A stretch of 64,000 nt of DNA from Chryseobacterium gleum (GTDB lineage Bacteria > Bacteroidota > Bacteroidia > UBA10329): positions 104,034 through 168,033 of the forward strand of contig CAMDOM010000002.1 of NCBI GenBank assembly GCA_945903645.1, in the 5' to 3' direction. The notes beneath the pieces were generated by a model, which worked only from the letters and a program-made list of their open reading frames with translations, was not told where the DNA came from and searched no databases. Shown here in pieces: positions 63,317 to 64,000 of this stretch; within the stretch, counting starts at the first letter, position 1; each line of letters opens with the position of its first letter. The position numbers and the translations under genes are program-made.

Positions 63317-63829
63317 TTACAAATAACGCCTTTGCACAACGGATACATGATGCTGCACATGGCCAATCAATATAAACGCGATGGCGCGAGCGCTTATGCC
63401 ATGGGTAGGACCTTTGCCTATAATGGCACTTTCAGCATCCGTCATGTGCTCAAAAAGAAGTGCCGTAGTTCTCCTAACGGCCAAAAATTCTTCCAATAAA
63501 CTATCCATCGACCTAGTGCTCACGTCCGTAGCTTCGGCATATGCATCTTCGTCAAACGGTTGCAGTTGGGTAGCTACATCGCCTCTAGAAGTTACCAAAG
63601 AGCGATAAGCAAAAACGCGTTCCGTATCAATCAAATGCATCAGCACCGTTTTAATGCTCCATTTGCCACTAGCATACGAAAAATCATGCTTCTCCTTTGA
63701 TATTGAACCAAAGAAATGCACCACTTTCGTAGTGCTTTCTTCAATTAAAAATGAAAACTCTCCCGCTGCAACTTGGTCTAAATAGCGTTGGAAGTACGGG
63801 TCGTATTCGTTTGTTGTTGGTCTATTCAT
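63317..63829 (-). CDS. DinB family protein
   Basis: A 170-residue four-helix DinB-like protein. The metal ligands fit VLMHLIDTERVFAYRSL in the second helix and HVQHHVSVVQRRYL in the last, the usual three-His arrangement. Related proteins are thiol-dependent transferases or of unknown role. It reads in the same direction as efp but 111 bp upstream of it. Confidence 0.85.
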   Translation of the reverse strand: MNRPTTNEYDPYFQRYLDQVAAGEFSFLIEESTTKVVHFFGSISKEKHDFSYASGKWSIKTVLMHLIDTERVFAYRSLVTSRGDVATQLQPFDEDAYAEATDVSTRSMDSLLEEFLAVRRTTALLFEHMTDAESAIIGKGPTHGISARAIAFILIGHVQHHVSVVQRRYL

Positions 63830-63921
63830 CTTAATTTGTTATTCTAATTAGTTATCCAGCAGGTGACGAAAGTCGGAAAGTTTAATCTCGTTACACTTAG
63901 AAATTCAATCTGAAATTCCAG

Positions 63922-64000
63922 CTATTTCCTCCCAAACACTTTCCCCAATAGTTCTGAAATACGAGCAATGGGATTCTCGCGAATCAATCGCTCTTCTTCG
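63922..64000 (-). CDS. C-terminal end of an unidentified protein, cut by the window edge
   Basis: On the minus strand an open frame enters at 64000 and stops at 63922, reading RLIRENPIARISELLGKVFGRK. The coding character is good but 25 residues are not enough to name a family. The DinB gene follows about 90 bp downstream. Confidence 0.5.
   Translation of the reverse strand, partial: EEERLIRENPIARISELLGKVFGRK

Overview
The window is ordinary chromosome from a member of the Bacteroidota. The evidence is C-terminal type IX secretion (T9SS) sorting domains, a GWxTD-domain lipoprotein, TonB-dependent receptors with carboxypeptidase-regulatory-like N-termini, a fused E1 alpha/beta ketoacid dehydrogenase, a GH97 enzyme, a PcrB homologue, an OmpA protein with thrombospondin type 3 repeats, and many Bacteroidota-type -7 promoter elements (TAnnTTTG) with little Shine-Dalgarno signal. 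Order or genus cannot be read from the sequence alone. Coding density is high, and no rRNA, CRISPR array or prophage is visible.

Layout. 1-6.8 kb: start of a crotonase-family gene, apaG, a GWxTD lipoprotein, an M48 protease, a DEAD-box helicase and fadD. 6.8-7.3 kb: a gene-free stretch with stacked inverted repeats, a strong promoter, a structured RNA of about 285 nt and a terminator; this is the best candidate for an undescribed element. 7.3-11.1 kb: a metal-homeostasis locus with a TonB receptor divergent from dtxR-zip and a palindromic operator in the 70-bp gap. 11.1-16.8 kb: rimO, a panE-like gene overlapping udk tail to tail, pyrR-pyrB and a STAS protein. 16.8-22.9 kb: a T9SS cargo protein, a radical SAM protein, a Crp-family regulator with a possible autoregulatory palindrome, an ECF sigma factor and prmC. 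22.9-29.2 kb: phoD-like phosphatase, ligA, a scar made of a T9SS-domain remnant next to a truncated IS982-type transposase, then a membrane/protease operon (TM2, DUF2752, DUF4870, M48). 29.7-36.5 kb: lemA with two TPM-domain genes, a queuosine-precursor transporter, pcrB, a thiamine-binding/PnuC/NadR-like operon, and a sodium:solute symporter preceded by a 39-residue membrane protein missing from the ORF track. 36.5-48.5 kb: envelope proteins (DUF2911, OmpH, MORN, OmpA, two unknown lipoprotein or membrane-anchored proteins), a 227-bp element with terminal inverted repeats, and the E1 fusion. 48.7-53.7 kb: a T9SS-secreted hydrolase, then a cobalamin-riboswitch-controlled operon for a BtuB-like receptor and a BtuG-like beta-propeller lipoprotein, followed by a pair of inverted REP-like repeats. 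53.7-64 kb: a CoA transferase, an S1/P1-like metal enzyme, ribBA, tRNA-Lys, an M42 peptidase, an unrecognised protein carrying a DIDDTA motif like class II terpene cyclases, an FKBP, GH97, efp and a DinB-family protein.

Several genes (the TonB receptor, dtxR, pyrR, E1, probably rimO and the thioesterase) have their -7 element within about 15 nt of the start codon, which suggests leaderless or near-leaderless messages. Starts given as TTG by the ORF track were moved to a downstream ATG or GTG where the protein family allowed. All functions are assigned by reading motifs; no database search was run.
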